Under the pieces are notes generated by a model. It did not search any database. It was not told the DNA's origin and saw only the letters and a list, made by a program, of their open reading frames with translations. A program made the translations under genes and the position numbers. A stretch of 64,000 nt of DNA, from contig NZ_CP045644.1 in the NCBI RefSeq assembly GCF_009498455.1, forward strand, positions 3,971,001-4,035,000, in the 5' to 3' direction. The stretch's first letter is position 1, and every line of letters begins with the position of its first letter. Of this stretch, positions 29,375-37,848 are shown one piece after another. The DNA comes from Variovorax paradoxus (GTDB lineage Bacteria > Pseudomonadota > Gammaproteobacteria > Burkholderiales > Burkholderiaceae_C).

Positions 29375-29773
29375 ATGAAACTCAAGATCACCGAGCCCGG
29401 CTGGGCAAACTTCACCGGCGACTTCGGCATGGTCGCATTCGTCGACGGCGTATCCGTGGACGACGTGCCCAAGGTGCAAGCCGCATCGCTTGCCGGCCTC
29501 ATCGCCATCGAGACACTCGAAGGTGGTGTGAACCCGTCCGCGTCCCAGATCCTCCTGGATGCGCACCACGCCGGCGTCAAGGTGGAAGCCCCGCCTGTGC
29601 ACATCCCGGAGACGCCGGCCGCCGACAAGATCTGGACCGCTGAGGAGCTGGCTGCCATCGCCGACGCCAAGGGCATGAAGGGCATTCGCGAGGTCGCCGA
29701 TCCGATGGGCCTGAAGGACAACTCGGTCAACGTGCTGATGACCAAGATCATCGCCCACCAGGCGAAGAAGTAA
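29375..29773 (+). CDS. Hypothetical head protein, possible LEM/HeH-like C-terminus, 132 aa
   Basis: AAGGAAAC is the RBS. The N-terminal 60 residues form strands (LKITEPGWANFTGDFGMVAFVDGV). The C-terminal 50 (IWTAEELAAIADAKGMKGIREVADPMGLKDNSVNVLMTKII) resemble a small helix-extended-helix DNA-binding module often found on phage head-completion proteins. It sits between the capsid and the connector. Suggested role: head decoration or DNA contact at the portal; inference. Confidence 0.7.
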   Translation: MKLKITEPGWANFTGDFGMVAFVDGVSVDDVPKVQAASLAGLIAIETLEGGVNPSASQILLDAHHAGVKVEAPPVHIPETPAADKIWTAEELAAIADAKGMKGIREVADPMGLKDNSVNVLMTKIIAHQAKK

Positions 29774-29782
29774 GGGGCCGCC

Positions 29783-30577
29783 GTGGACACCTTCAAGACG
29801 GGCAGCGCCGTGGTGTCGCTCTTCAGCCTGAAGGCTGGGGAGGGTGTCCTGGCGCCCATCTCCATGCGTTGGCGCGTCCTGGACGAGGAGGGCAACCTCA
29901 TCGCGCCCTGGGCCATCACCGCGGTCGTGCCTGGCGCGGAGTCCGTCGATATCCGCACCGACGCATCCATGAACACGCTGGTGCCGCCTCAGCTGCGCGG
30001 CATTCGCATCGTCGAGCTCGAAGTGACGACCGCCGACGGCGTCACGCTCCTGGAGCTGGCGCACCAGCTGGAGACCAGCAAGCTGCTGGTGCCCGGCATC
30101 AACAGCTTCCAGACCTACTACCAGGCGGTCCTCGAGGCGCAGCTCTACACCGACGAAACCATGGCTGGCTGGGTGAGCCAGGCTGAGCCCTCTGTGCGCG
30201 TGCGTGCGCTCTCGGAGGCCTTCGACCGCATCCGCATGATGCCGGTAGTGATCGAGTGGGAGAACGACCAGTCCATCATCCGTGACGTTTTCAACGACCC
30301 ACCGCGGCTGCGCGACCTGAACAGCGAGCAGATCCTGCGACTGGACACGCGTCTGATGAAGGCGCTGAAAAAGGCCCAGCTGGTCGAAGCCAACTCGATC
30401 CTCGACGGCGACCCGGCACGTCAACTGCGCGTCGCCGGCATCCAGTCCATGACGGTCGGCGAGTCGAGCCAGAACTTCAGCGCCGGGCGCCCGGTCGACA
30501 CCAATGGCGTGTGCGAGTCCACGGCCAAGATCCTCGCGCGCTGGGTGCGCGGGCGCGTGCGGATCGGTCGAGCATGA
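29783..30577 (+). CDS. Head-tail connector-like protein, 264 aa
   Basis: The gene position after the capsid and before the small neck genes suits a connector or head completion protein. The N-terminal 90 residues are an all-beta domain (immunoglobulin-like strands), and the middle and C-terminal parts are helical (SFQTYYQAVLEAQLYTDETMAGWV, LDTRLMKALKKAQLVEANSILDGDP, with an Arg-rich RWVRGRVRIGRA end). The latter resembles the adaptor proteins that sit below the portal. GTG start with AAGGGG before it. No direct family recognition. Confidence 0.65.
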   Translation: MDTFKTGSAVVSLFSLKAGEGVLAPISMRWRVLDEEGNLIAPWAITAVVPGAESVDIRTDASMNTLVPPQLRGIRIVELEVTTADGVTLLELAHQLETSKLLVPGINSFQTYYQAVLEAQLYTDETMAGWVSQAEPSVRVRALSEAFDRIRMMPVVIEWENDQSIIRDVFNDPPRLRDLNSEQILRLDTRLMKALKKAQLVEANSILDGDPARQLRVAGIQSMTVGESSQNFSAGRPVDTNGVCESTAKILARWVRGRVRIGRA

Positions 30578-30915
30578 TCTACCCAACCCTCTGGGTCGAG
30601 TTGCTCGATAGTACGGCCCACGACCGCTTCGGACAGCCCATGCTGGTCTCCAAGGGGCGGTTCAAGGTCTGTCCCGTCAAGTTGATCTTCGGCGAAGACC
30701 GCACCACCGTGCGCACCGATTCGTCGGGCTCGCACGGTAGCGCGCAGGAGACCGTCTCTGACGTTGTGGTGCTGGCGCGGCCTGCGCAGAAGCTCGACAC
30801 TGGCGACGTGCTGCAGATCCTGGGCAACAGGGTCGTCATTCGAGAGATCCACCCGCGATACACGGTGCTGGGCAAGCACGACCACAACGAAGTGCGCTGC
30901 GAAGGCTGGGTTTAA
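30574..30915 (+). CDS. Head closure/stopper-like protein, 113 aa
   Basis: ATG overlaps the previous stop (ATGA). It is an all-beta protein (strands in FKVCPVKLIFG, SDVVVLARPAQ, GDVLQILGNRVVIREIHPRYTVLG), typical in size and fold class for the head-closure or stopper protein (SPP1 gp16/HK97 gp9-like) that follows the connector. Role inferred from order. Confidence 0.65.
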   Translation: MIYPTLWVELLDSTAHDRFGQPMLVSKGRFKVCPVKLIFGEDRTTVRTDSSGSHGSAQETVSDVVVLARPAQKLDTGDVLQILGNRVVIREIHPRYTVLGKHDHNEVRCEGWV

Positions 30916-30918
30916 GCC

Positions 30919-31431
30919 GTGGCGCTGCGCATCGACTTCAACCCCTCTCAGCTCGAAGCGAACATTCGCCAGATCACTGAGCGGGCCGTCAAGGGCATGC
31001 ACCTGAAGGCCAAGCGGCGCGCGCTCAAGGTGCGTGACCTCGCGCGAGAGTACGCACCCGAGAAGTCGGGCCTGCTCGAACGAAACATCGAGATGGGCAC
31101 GTACAAGGAAGGCGGGCGCAACACCTACACGGTCTACGTCGACCTGGACGCCGCGCGCTACAGCGCCCCGGGCGTGCTGGGCGACTACGTCTGGCTGATG
31201 GAAGAGGAGCTGCGCCCCTACGGCTCTGGCAAATACAACCTCGGCGTGGGCTCGCTCCTGAAGCGCGCCTCCACTGGCAAGCGCGTGGGCGGGCGCTTCT
31301 TGCGCCGGGCGGTCCAGGAGGGCGGCAAGGCCTTCATGGACGAAATGATCGCCGAGGTGCGCAAGGTCACCGGCGAGTCCCGCCTGGCCACCATGAACTA
31401 CCAACGCGAAACACCGGAGAGCGACGAATGA
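30919..31431 (+). CDS. HK97 gp10-like neck/tail-completion protein
   Basis: GTG start. The 170 residues contain the HK97 gp10 pattern: an N-terminal helix of basic residues, VRDLAREYAPEKSGLLERNI with the conserved P..SG.L, a YTVYVDLDAARYSAPGV strand pair, and a C-terminal RFLRRAVQEGGKAFMDEM helix. Gp10-like proteins join tail and head. Its stop overlaps the next start. Confidence 0.82.
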   Translation: MALRIDFNPSQLEANIRQITERAVKGMHLKAKRRALKVRDLAREYAPEKSGLLERNIEMGTYKEGGRNTYTVYVDLDAARYSAPGVLGDYVWLMEEELRPYGSGKYNLGVGSLLKRASTGKRVGGRFLRRAVQEGGKAFMDEMIAEVRKVTGESRLATMNYQRETPESDE

Positions 31432-31814
31432 TGCTCAGCGCGATCGCCGACTTCCTGCAGCTGAAGGGCTGCGGAACCGTCAGTCAGACCATTTTCGAGT
31501 ACGAGATGCCGAGCGTCTGCAAGGACGGCGTCCTGCTGCTGGACAACTACTACGGCACGCCGAAGAACCACGAGCTGCCGGGCTATCGCGCCAGCGAGTT
31601 CCGAGTGGTAGTGCGAGGGACCGAAATGCTCAAGGGGAAGGCCTTGGCCATGAAGGTCTCTGATGCGCTGGAGTTCCAGGGCGAGACGCCTTTCGGCGCC
31701 CAGTACCTGGTGAAGCAGTCGCTTCCTGAGAACGAGCCGCGCGTCTACAAGCGGTCGGCCGGCGGGTACTGGGAGTTCGAGATTGACGTCCTGATGTGGT
31801 GGGTGGATGCATAA
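31428..31814 (+). CDS. Tail terminator-like protein, 128 aa
   Basis: ATG 31428 overlaps the previous stop, with a second ATG right behind it. The fold pattern, helix (LSAIADFLQLKGC), strands with RVVVRGTEMLKGKALAMKVSDALE and a final YWEFEIDVLMWW, resembles lambda gpU-type tail terminators that cap the tail tube. The place just before the tube gene is the normal one. Confidence 0.72.
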   Translation: MMLSAIADFLQLKGCGTVSQTIFEYEMPSVCKDGVLLLDNYYGTPKNHELPGYRASEFRVVVRGTEMLKGKALAMKVSDALEFQGETPFGAQYLVKQSLPENEPRVYKRSAGGYWEFEIDVLMWWVDA

Positions 31815-31845
31815 CCTTGCATCGGCGGTTCCTGGCGCTTAAAAT

Positions 31846-31865
31846 AAGTGACTACTGACTTACTT
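31846..31865. promoter_or_regulatory. Main-family palindrome before the tail tube gene
   Basis: AAGTGACTACTGACTTACTT, about 30 bases before ATG 31898; CAGGGA is the RBS. Confidence 0.6.
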
Positions 31866-31897
31866 TTCGTAATTCAAACCACAGGGAATCGAACAAC

Positions 31898-32752
31898 ATG
31901 CCTTCCAGTACCAAGAACGTCAAGCTCGGCGTTTGCAAGCTCATCTACGGTGGCCGCGACATGGGCCTCACGCAAGGCGGCGTCGAGGTCACGGTGTCCA
32001 CCGAGACTCACAAGGTCGAAGTCGACCAATTCGGCAAGTCCGCGATCAACGAACTCATCATGGGCCGAACGGTCGCGGTGAAAGCGCCGCTGGCCGAAAC
32101 GACCATCCGCAACATGGCTGACACCATGCCCGGCTCGACCCTCGTGACGGACGGCGTCACCGCGAAGGGCACTGTCACGTTCGCCGCCGCGCCCGCGGCC
32201 GGCAACACTGTGACCATCGGCGGCGTCGCCTTCGCGTTCCAGGTGGCCAAGCCCACCTCCGTCAATCAAGTGAAGATCGGCGCCAGCACGGCCGAGTCGC
32301 TGGCCAACCTGGTCGACGCGATCGGCCTGGCGCAGCTTCGTCAGGACCTGGGCGGCATTCGCGCCTCGGTGTCGGGTGCGACCAGCAACATCCTGAACAT
32401 CGAAGTGGTGGACCCCGGCACCGCCGGCAATGCCGTGACCCTGGTAGCCACCGGTGGCGTTGCGTCCGCCGCGACCCTCACCGGCGGCGTCAACGAAACC
32501 AAGGCCCGTGTGGAAGTCACCAGCGGCGTGGGTGTGGACCTGCTGTCGATCGCCAAGTCGCTGCGCCTGCACCCGGTGGGCAAGGCCGACAACGACTTCA
32601 GCGACGACTTCCTGATCTACCAGGCCAGCACGCCGGGCGCGCTCACGTACGCCTACAAGCTGGACAGCGAGCGGATCTTCAACGTCGAGTTCACCGGCTA
32701 CCCCGATCCGGTCAGCGGCAAGCTGTTCGCTGCCGGCGATCTTCTGGCCTAA
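31898..32752 (+). CDS. Major tail tube protein with an inserted domain
   Basis: 284 residues. The first 85 (TKNVKLGVCKLIYGGRDMGLTQGGVEVTV, VDQFGKSAINELIMG) and the last 100 (SLRLHPVGKADNDFSDDFLIYQASTPGALTYAYKLDSERIFNVEFTGYPD) form the tail-tube fold. Between them (about 87-200) lies a repeat-type domain, VTIGGVAFAF, ASTAESLANLVDAI and PGTAGNAVTLVA with a closing GGV. It is seen in several phage structural proteins and likely projects from the tube surface, possibly to hold cell-surface sugars. Tube polymers give the tail its length with the tape measure. Confidence 0.85.
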   Translation: MPSSTKNVKLGVCKLIYGGRDMGLTQGGVEVTVSTETHKVEVDQFGKSAINELIMGRTVAVKAPLAETTIRNMADTMPGSTLVTDGVTAKGTVTFAAAPAAGNTVTIGGVAFAFQVAKPTSVNQVKIGASTAESLANLVDAIGLAQLRQDLGGIRASVSGATSNILNIEVVDPGTAGNAVTLVATGGVASAATLTGGVNETKARVEVTSGVGVDLLSIAKSLRLHPVGKADNDFSDDFLIYQASTPGALTYAYKLDSERIFNVEFTGYPDPVSGKLFAAGDLLA

Positions 32753-32778
32753 ACAGTAAGTCACTGCTGACACACAAT
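32753..32778. promoter_or_regulatory. Main-family palindrome after the tail tube gene
   Basis: ACAGTAAGTCACTGCTGACA then CACAAT, right after the tube stop codon and 60 bases before the tail-chaperone ATG. AAGGGA is the RBS of that gene. Confidence 0.6.
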
Positions 32779-32839
32779 CGGCGGTGACTTCTCAAATCAA
32801 CCAACCGGCCTCGGCCACCACTTATCCCAAGGGAACCCC

Positions 32840-33211
32840 ATGAAGATTTTGAACCTCGACCAGTACGCCGAAGTGAAGCGCCGTGTGACGCTCAAGGGCG
32901 TCAAGCACGACGTGGAAGAAGTGTCCGTGCAGGACTTCGTGAACAACTTCGCCGCAGCCGAGAAGCTGGAGGCTGATCACGCCAACGGCGTGCCGATGGG
33001 CGAGGGCGTGAACCTCTCCGTGCGCGCCATCATGGCTTCGGTCCCTACGCTCGACGAGGCCACCATTCGCGCGCTGAAGATGCCTCAAATGGCTGCCCTG
33101 CTGCAGTTCATCCGCGGCGAGCTGGACCCGGAAATCGCGAAGGATGCGCCCGGCGCTGCGCCGGCCGAGGGCGAGGAAGCACCGGAGGGCGCCGACGCAA
33201 AAAAAGCCTGA
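32840..33211 (+). CDS. Tail assembly chaperone, short form (gpG-like)
   Basis: 123 residues between tube and tape measure. The N-terminus has beta strands (MKILNLDQYAEVKRRVTLKGVKHDVEEVSVQDFV), as in tail chaperones, and the C-terminus is acidic and Ala-rich. Translation reaches a run of seven A and then a TGA two codons on. A fraction of ribosomes should slip back one base and make the 229-residue long form, as with lambda G and GT. These proteins coat the tape measure during tail assembly and are not in the final particle. Confidence 0.85.
   Translation: MKILNLDQYAEVKRRVTLKGVKHDVEEVSVQDFVNNFAAAEKLEADHANGVPMGEGVNLSVRAIMASVPTLDEATIRALKMPQMAALLQFIRGELDPEIAKDAPGAAPAEGEEAPEGADAKKA
33199..33205 (+). 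other. Programmed -1 frameshift site, A7
   Basis: In the zero frame the seven A read A-AAA-AAA followed by GCC TGA. A one-base slip gives AAA AAA AGC CTG and continues open for 107 codons to 33528. The heptamer fits the X-XXY-YYZ rule. The overlap of the two frames is only two codons past the slip, as usual for tail chaperone pairs. Confidence 0.85.
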
Positions 33212-33528
33212 TCGAGGAGATCGACCTCGGCTTCCTGATCGCGCGCGTCTCGCGCGTCTATGGGCAGAGCTACCAGCAGACCATGGCGATGCCCATGCGT
33301 GCCTTCTGGCAGTTCAGCGGCTACTGCGATCGGGTACTGACGGCCGAGAACATCGATCACCTCCAGTTGATCGTCACGGGGCAAGCAGGCGGCGAGGCCG
33401 CGGTTGAAGCCATGGAGCGCATGGCCAAGGTAGCGCCCAACCCCGTGAGGTACAGCCAACACGCCGTCATCGCTGCGAGCGCGGTGCGGGACGAGGAAGG
33501 ATTCAACGCTTTGCGCGGCATGTCCTGA
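33205..33528 (+). CDS. Tail assembly chaperone, frameshift extension (gpT-like)
   Basis: Read only as the second part of the fusion beginning at 32840. It starts SLIEEIDLGFLIARVSRVYGQSY and continues through AFWQFSGYCDRVLTAENIDHL to ALRGMS. An ATG at 33283 exists inside but has no RBS. The sequence is helical, as expected of the T part that contacts the tape measure. It ends 46 bases before the tape-measure gene. Confidence 0.8.
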   Translation, partial: SLIEEIDLGFLIARVSRVYGQSYQQTMAMPMRAFWQFSGYCDRVLTAENIDHLQLIVTGQAGGEAAVEAMERMAKVAPNPVRYSQHAVIAASAVRDEEGFNALRGMS

Positions 33529-33542
33529 TAGAGCAAAACAAA

Positions 33543-33560
33543 AAGTCATCACTGACACAC
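33543..33560. promoter_or_regulatory. Main-family palindrome before the tape-measure gene
   Basis: AAGTCATCACTGACACAC, 14 bases before ATG 33575 with CAGGGA as RBS between. No good -10 is seen. Confidence 0.55.
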
Positions 33561-33574
33561 AGCAGGGATCAATT

Positions 33575-36500
33575 ATGAGCGCGAATGGCGGGCAGATCGT
33601 CGTCGAGTTTGTCGTCGACAACAGCAACGGCCTGATTTCGATCAAGCAGTCGGGCACTGCGTTGAAGGAGCTGAAGAGCACCCTCGACCTCACCGCCAAT
33701 TCCGTTCAAAAGCTTGAGCAGCAGAACGACAGTCTGGGGCGCAAGTTCCGCGACATCGTGCTCACGATGGGCAACCTCCGGTTCGTCGCGATGGACGTCA
33801 ACGACGTCTTCCTGCGGCTTCCGACGGCCATCCTGCGATCCGCTGGTGAGCTAGAAAAGATGCAGGTCCTCATGCAGGGCCTGTCGAAAGAGATCACCAA
33901 GGCGGGCAAGATCGCCGAGGGCCAGAAGGGCTTCAACTTCGTCACGACGATGGCGAAGAACGCTCCCTTCGAGCTCAAGGCACTCGCCGACACCTTCGTC
34001 AAATTCAAGACCGCCGGCATCGACCCCACCAACGGGTCCATGCAGGCGCTCGTCGACTCGGTCGCCAAGTTTGGCGGCACGGGTGAAAGCCTCAAGCGCG
34101 CCTCGGTCGCCATCCAGCAGATGGCCGGCAAGGGCGTCGTCTCGATGGAAGAACTGCGCCAGCAGCTCGGTGAGGCCGTGCCCACTGCGATGCAGGACAT
34201 GGCCGACCAGATGGGCATGTCCATGGGCGAGTTGGCCAACGCCGTGTCCAAGGGCACGCTGGCCGCAGGCCCGGCGCTGGACAAGATGCTGCTGCGCATG
34301 AAGGTGAACAACACCGGCGCAGCCAAAGAGATGATGGAGACCTGGGTCGGCCTTGGCGAACGCCTGAAGACCGAGTTCTCCCTGATGGCCAAGACCATCG
34401 CTGAATCCGACTTCGGCAAAGCCGCCAGCGAGTCCGTCAAGGAGCTGATCACCGCGCTGGGCACCGATGAGGCGAAGCGATTCGCGGACACGATCGGTAC
34501 AGAGCTGGGTGAAGCTGTGCGCCTCATCGTCAGCTTCATCAAGACCCTGATCGAGTACCGCGGCGAGATCAAGCTGGCCGCCGAGGCGTGGATCGCCTAC
34601 AAGGTCGCCACCAGCTTCTTCGCGCCCATGGTCCGCTCGATGGCGGAGGGCACGGGCAAGATCTCCGAAGGCTTCCGCAACCAGATCGCCGCGGCCAACC
34701 AGGCCGCCGCTTCGCGGCAGGCCGCATCGCTGCGCGAGATCACTGCTTCCCGTGAAAGCGCCTTGGCCGCCGAGCGCGCGTCCCTGGCCACGATTGCCGC
34801 GAAAGAACGCGAGGTCATCGCCCAGAGCCGCGCGATCGACGCGATGCTCGCCAAGCAGGCGGTCCTAGATGCCGCCATGCGCGCGAAGAAGGGCGCGGAA
34901 GTCATCGTGCCCGCAATGGCCGGCTTGCCGGGCCTGGCCGGCGCCCAGAGCGCCGCCACCGTCACCAAGGCGCAGAAGGACCTCACCGACCAGATCGCGC
35001 GTCAGAACCTCGCTTCGACAGCTGCGCGGGCAGAGCTGAACGCGCTCGCGTATGCCCACAACGGGCTTGCCAACAACGTCATCACCACCACGACCCAGAT
35101 GCGGGCGCTGGAGAGCACCACGGTCGCGGCTACGGGTGCGCAGCGTGCGATGGCCATGGGCGCCAGTGCCCTGCGCGCCGGCCTGGCGCTGATCGGGGGC
35201 GGGGTGGGCCTCGTGACCATCGCGCTGATCGCCGGCATCGCCATGTGGTCCAAGTGGGCCCGCGCAGCGGAGGAAGCGCAGGCCCGCAAGCGTCGCGCTG
35301 AGAAGAAGCTCTCCACGCAAGAGGACATCGACGCCACCACGGGCGACCTGAAGTCCGCCCAGGCCGAACTGGCCAAGCGGGAGATGTTCAACAACAGCAC
35401 TGGCATCTTCCTGCCGAAGAACGCCAGTGCTGCGGACAACGCCCGGGCCGCCAAGGAGCTCGAGAACCGCCAGCGCGCGGTGGACGAGCAACGCCGCAAG
35501 GTCGAAGACCTCATCAAGACCCAATCTATGCAGCGCCAGTCGCTGCGTGAGTCGGAAGCCCGGGACGAAGCCGAGGGCATGCGTAAGCAGTCCGAGACGA
35601 TCATCGACGCGAGCAAGGCCGCGACGGAAGCACAACTCAATGAGAGCCGCGCCCGCCAGTCGAAGCTGACCGCGAACGACAAGAAGACGATCGCGGCCCG
35701 CGCGGCCGAGACGAAGATCCAGACGGATCTGGTGATCGGCCAGAAGAAGATCGAGAACGCCCAGCTGCAGAAATTGCTGGACGACAGCAAGGCGATCATC
35801 AACGGCGCCGGCCCTGAAACGACCAAGGACGCCGCGCGCCTGCGCGTCGCCGAGCTGTCCAGCCAGATGAAGGCCAACACGGACGAGATCGTCCAGATGG
35901 TCAAGGCGCAGGACGAAAAGATCGAGTACGTCACCAAGGAAAAGAAGGGTGGCAAGGGCAAGGCTGCGCCGATCGGCTACGACAAGGTCGACGCGCTGAT
36001 CGGCGGCCTGGCCGGTCAGAAGGCCGAGCTGCAAGCCGAGATCGACTCGTTCAACGCCACCGCCGGCATGGTCGACAAGGGCCTGGCCGCGGCGGCGAAG
36101 ATCGACGCGCAGGCCAAGTCCGGCAGGTTCAAGCACCGGGGCGAGGACGGGAAGTCCGTCTCCGATATCTCGCCGGAACAGCTGAACAACGCCAAGAAGC
36201 TCGCTCAGGACGTGGCGGAGATGCAGGAGGCCATGTCCATCGCCCAGCGCATCGCGGCCACCGGCCGCGACATCGGGGAGGATTACGCCCAGGCCATCAA
36301 GATCATCGCCAATCCGCTTGGCGAAATCTCCGTGGCCGACCGGGGCAAGACTGGTGCATTCGAGGACATGCTCAACAAGGCCGGCGTCGACCTGGACCGG
36401 GTTGCAGAGCGCATGGGCAAGACGCGGGCCCAGTTCGAGCAGGACATCAACAAGATCAAGGGTGACCTCGCCACCGTGGACCTGGCAAAGCCGGTTCAGG

Positions 36501-37435
36501 AGATGGTCACTGAGACCCAGCGGATGAACCTGGACCTGATCCTCAACGATCGGGACCGCACGCGCGCCCAGCTCGAACTCGAGCGGAACATGTACGTCGC
36601 GAAGATGAGCATGCGCATCCAGTACCTGAAGGATCACAAAGCGGGCACCGCGGAGATCCTCGCCGCCGAGCAGGCGCTGGCGAACTGGCAGATCGCAAAC
36701 GCCCAGACCATCGGCGAGAAGCTGAAGACGCCGATGCAGAAGATGGCCGACCAATGGCGCGACAGCACCAAGGCCATGGAGGACGCGACAGCGCAGTGGG
36801 CCCAGCAGGGCATGGACGCGTTCATCAACTTCACGAAGACCGGCAAGCTCGAGTGGCAGTCGCTGGTGACGGACATCCTGGCCGGCTACCTGAAGATCCA
36901 GATGCAAAAAGAGCTGACCGGGCTCCTCAACATCGGCAGCAGCGGGTCGAGCGGAGCCGCGGGTGCAGCAGCCAGCGTGGCCAGCAGCGCGGCAAGCTCC
37001 GGCGGAGGCGGATTCTGGTCTTCGCTCGGCACCTGGGTCAGCGGTCTCTTCTCGTTCGCCGACGGCGGCGTCATGTCCCAGCTCGGCTCCGTGCCGCTGC
37101 GCAAGTACGCCAAGGGCGGCGTCGCGACCAGCCCGCAGCTCGCCCTGTACGGCGAAGGCTCGATGAACGAGGCGTTCGTCCCGCTGCCCGACGGCCGCTC
37201 CATCCCCGTGACCATGAAGTCGGATGGCCAGGCGGGCGAGGACCGCGGCCAGCCCGCCACCGGCGAAGCGCCGAACGTGACGGTGAACGTCATCAACCAG
37301 ACCGGCCAGAACGTGACGGCGCAGCAGGGCGCCACGCGCTTCGACGGCCGGCAAATGATCCTCGACGTGGTGCTGAGCTCGATGCGGCAGCCCGGCTCGT
37401 TCCGCGACGGCATGCTCGGCGCCGTCGGGGGCTAA
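33575..37435 (+). CDS. Tape measure protein
   Basis: 1286 residues, by length setting a tail of very roughly 190 nm if 0.15 nm per residue holds. An N-terminal coiled coil leads into a tape-measure domain (about 60-260) with LRSAGELEKMQVLMQGLSK, MAKNAPFELKALADTFVKFKTAG and MEELRQQLGEAVPTAMQDMA, the pattern of the TMP_3 family. Membrane-active hydrophobic segments lie near 520-545 and long coiled coils at about 560-1000. The C-terminus has the lambda gpH-like FADGGVM...ALYGEGSMNEAFVPLPDG signature, so it probably also forms the channel for DNA entry. Confidence 0.95.
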   Translation: MSANGGQIVVEFVVDNSNGLISIKQSGTALKELKSTLDLTANSVQKLEQQNDSLGRKFRDIVLTMGNLRFVAMDVNDVFLRLPTAILRSAGELEKMQVLMQGLSKEITKAGKIAEGQKGFNFVTTMAKNAPFELKALADTFVKFKTAGIDPTNGSMQALVDSVAKFGGTGESLKRASVAIQQMAGKGVVSMEELRQQLGEAVPTAMQDMADQMGMSMGELANAVSKGTLAAGPALDKMLLRMKVNNTGAAKEMMETWVGLGERLKTEFSLMAKTIAESDFGKAASESVKELITALGTDEAKRFADTIGTELGEAVRLIVSFIKTLIEYRGEIKLAAEAWIAYKVATSFFAPMVRSMAEGTGKISEGFRNQIAAANQAAASRQAASLREITASRESALAAERASLATIAAKEREVIAQSRAIDAMLAKQAVLDAAMRAKKGAEVIVPAMAGLPGLAGAQSAATVTKAQKDLTDQIARQNLASTAARAELNALAYAHNGLANNVITTTTQMRALESTTVAATGAQRAMAMGASALRAGLALIGGGVGLVTIALIAGIAMWSKWARAAEEAQARKRRAEKKLSTQEDIDATTGDLKSAQAELAKREMFNNSTGIFLPKNASAADNARAAKELENRQRAVDEQRRKVEDLIKTQSMQRQSLRESEARDEAEGMRKQSETIIDASKAATEAQLNESRARQSKLTANDKKTIAARAAETKIQTDLVIGQKKIENAQLQKLLDDSKAIINGAGPETTKDAARLRVAELSSQMKANTDEIVQMVKAQDEKIEYVTKEKKGGKGKAAPIGYDKVDALIGGLAGQKAELQAEIDSFNATAGMVDKGLAAAAKIDAQAKSGRFKHRGEDGKSVSDISPEQLNNAKKLAQDVAEMQEAMSIAQRIAATGRDIGEDYAQAIKIIANPLGEISVADRGKTGAFEDMLNKAGVDLDRVAERMGKTRAQFEQDINKIKGDLATVDLAKPVQEMVTETQRMNLDLILNDRDRTRAQLELERNMYVAKMSMRIQYLKDHKAGTAEILAAEQALANWQIANAQTIGEKLKTPMQKMADQWRDSTKAMEDATAQWAQQGMDAFINFTKTGKLEWQSLVTDILAGYLKIQMQKELTGLLNIGSSGSSGAAGAAASVASSAASSGGGGFWSSLGTWVSGLFSFADGGVMSQLGSVPLRKYAKGGVATSPQLALYGEGSMNEAFVPLPDGRSIPVTMKSDGQAGEDRGQPATGEAPNVTVNVINQTGQNVTAQQGATRFDGRQMILDVVLSSMRQPGSFRDGMLGAVGG

Positions 37436-37450
37436 ACCCAGAAAGAAACG

Positions 37451-37825
37451 ATGGCAACCGCTCCTCTCGTCTTCCCAGCCTTGCCTTCGGGCAAGAGCTT
37501 CGACTCGTCCAAGTTCAGCATCACGCCCAACGACCCCGGCATGCGCCATGAGATGGAGGGTGGGTATGCAGTCACCCGCGCGCGCTTCACTCGCAAGCCC
37601 ACCCGGGTGTTCAACTGCTCGCTGACCAACATCACGCAGGCCGACAAGAACGCCCTTGAGACGTTCTGGGACACCACCCGCGGCACGTCCCGGGCGTTCT
37701 CCTGGACCAGTCTCCAGGATGCGAAGACCTACAACGTGCGCTTCAAAAGTGCGCCGACCTACACCTACCGCGGCGTGCGCCAGAGCCACTTCTGGGATTG
37801 TGACATCCAGTTCGAGACCGTATAA
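37451..37825 (+). CDS. Minor tail protein, gpM-like
   Basis: 124 residues right after the tape measure. The middle (ARFTRKPTRVFNCSLTNITQADKNALETFWDTTRGTSRAFSWT) fits the family of small distal tail proteins that replace lambda gpM in many phages: strands around a helix, then F.W. The end (HFWDCDIQFETV) is a beta strand. GAAAGAAA is the RBS. Its last bases form a TATAAT that may serve the next gene. Confidence 0.78.
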   Translation: MATAPLVFPALPSGKSFDSSKFSITPNDPGMRHEMEGGYAVTRARFTRKPTRVFNCSLTNITQADKNALETFWDTTRGTSRAFSWTSLQDAKTYNVRFKSAPTYTYRGVRQSHFWDCDIQFETV

Positions 37826-37848
37826 TAGTAAGTCATCACTGACTGACT
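37821..37848. promoter_or_regulatory. Palindrome directly touching a start codon
   Basis: TATAAT (37821-37826) followed by AGTAAGTCATCACTGACTGA and ATG 37849. There is no room for a Shine-Dalgarno, so the palindrome is itself the leader of the next gene. Confidence 0.6.

Noticed and set aside
34865..37789. Long antisense frames opposite the tape measure (974 codons) and the fibre shaft (852 codons at 41944-44502)
   Set aside because: They mirror GC-rich codon patterns and repeats of the real plus-strand genes and have no signals of their own.
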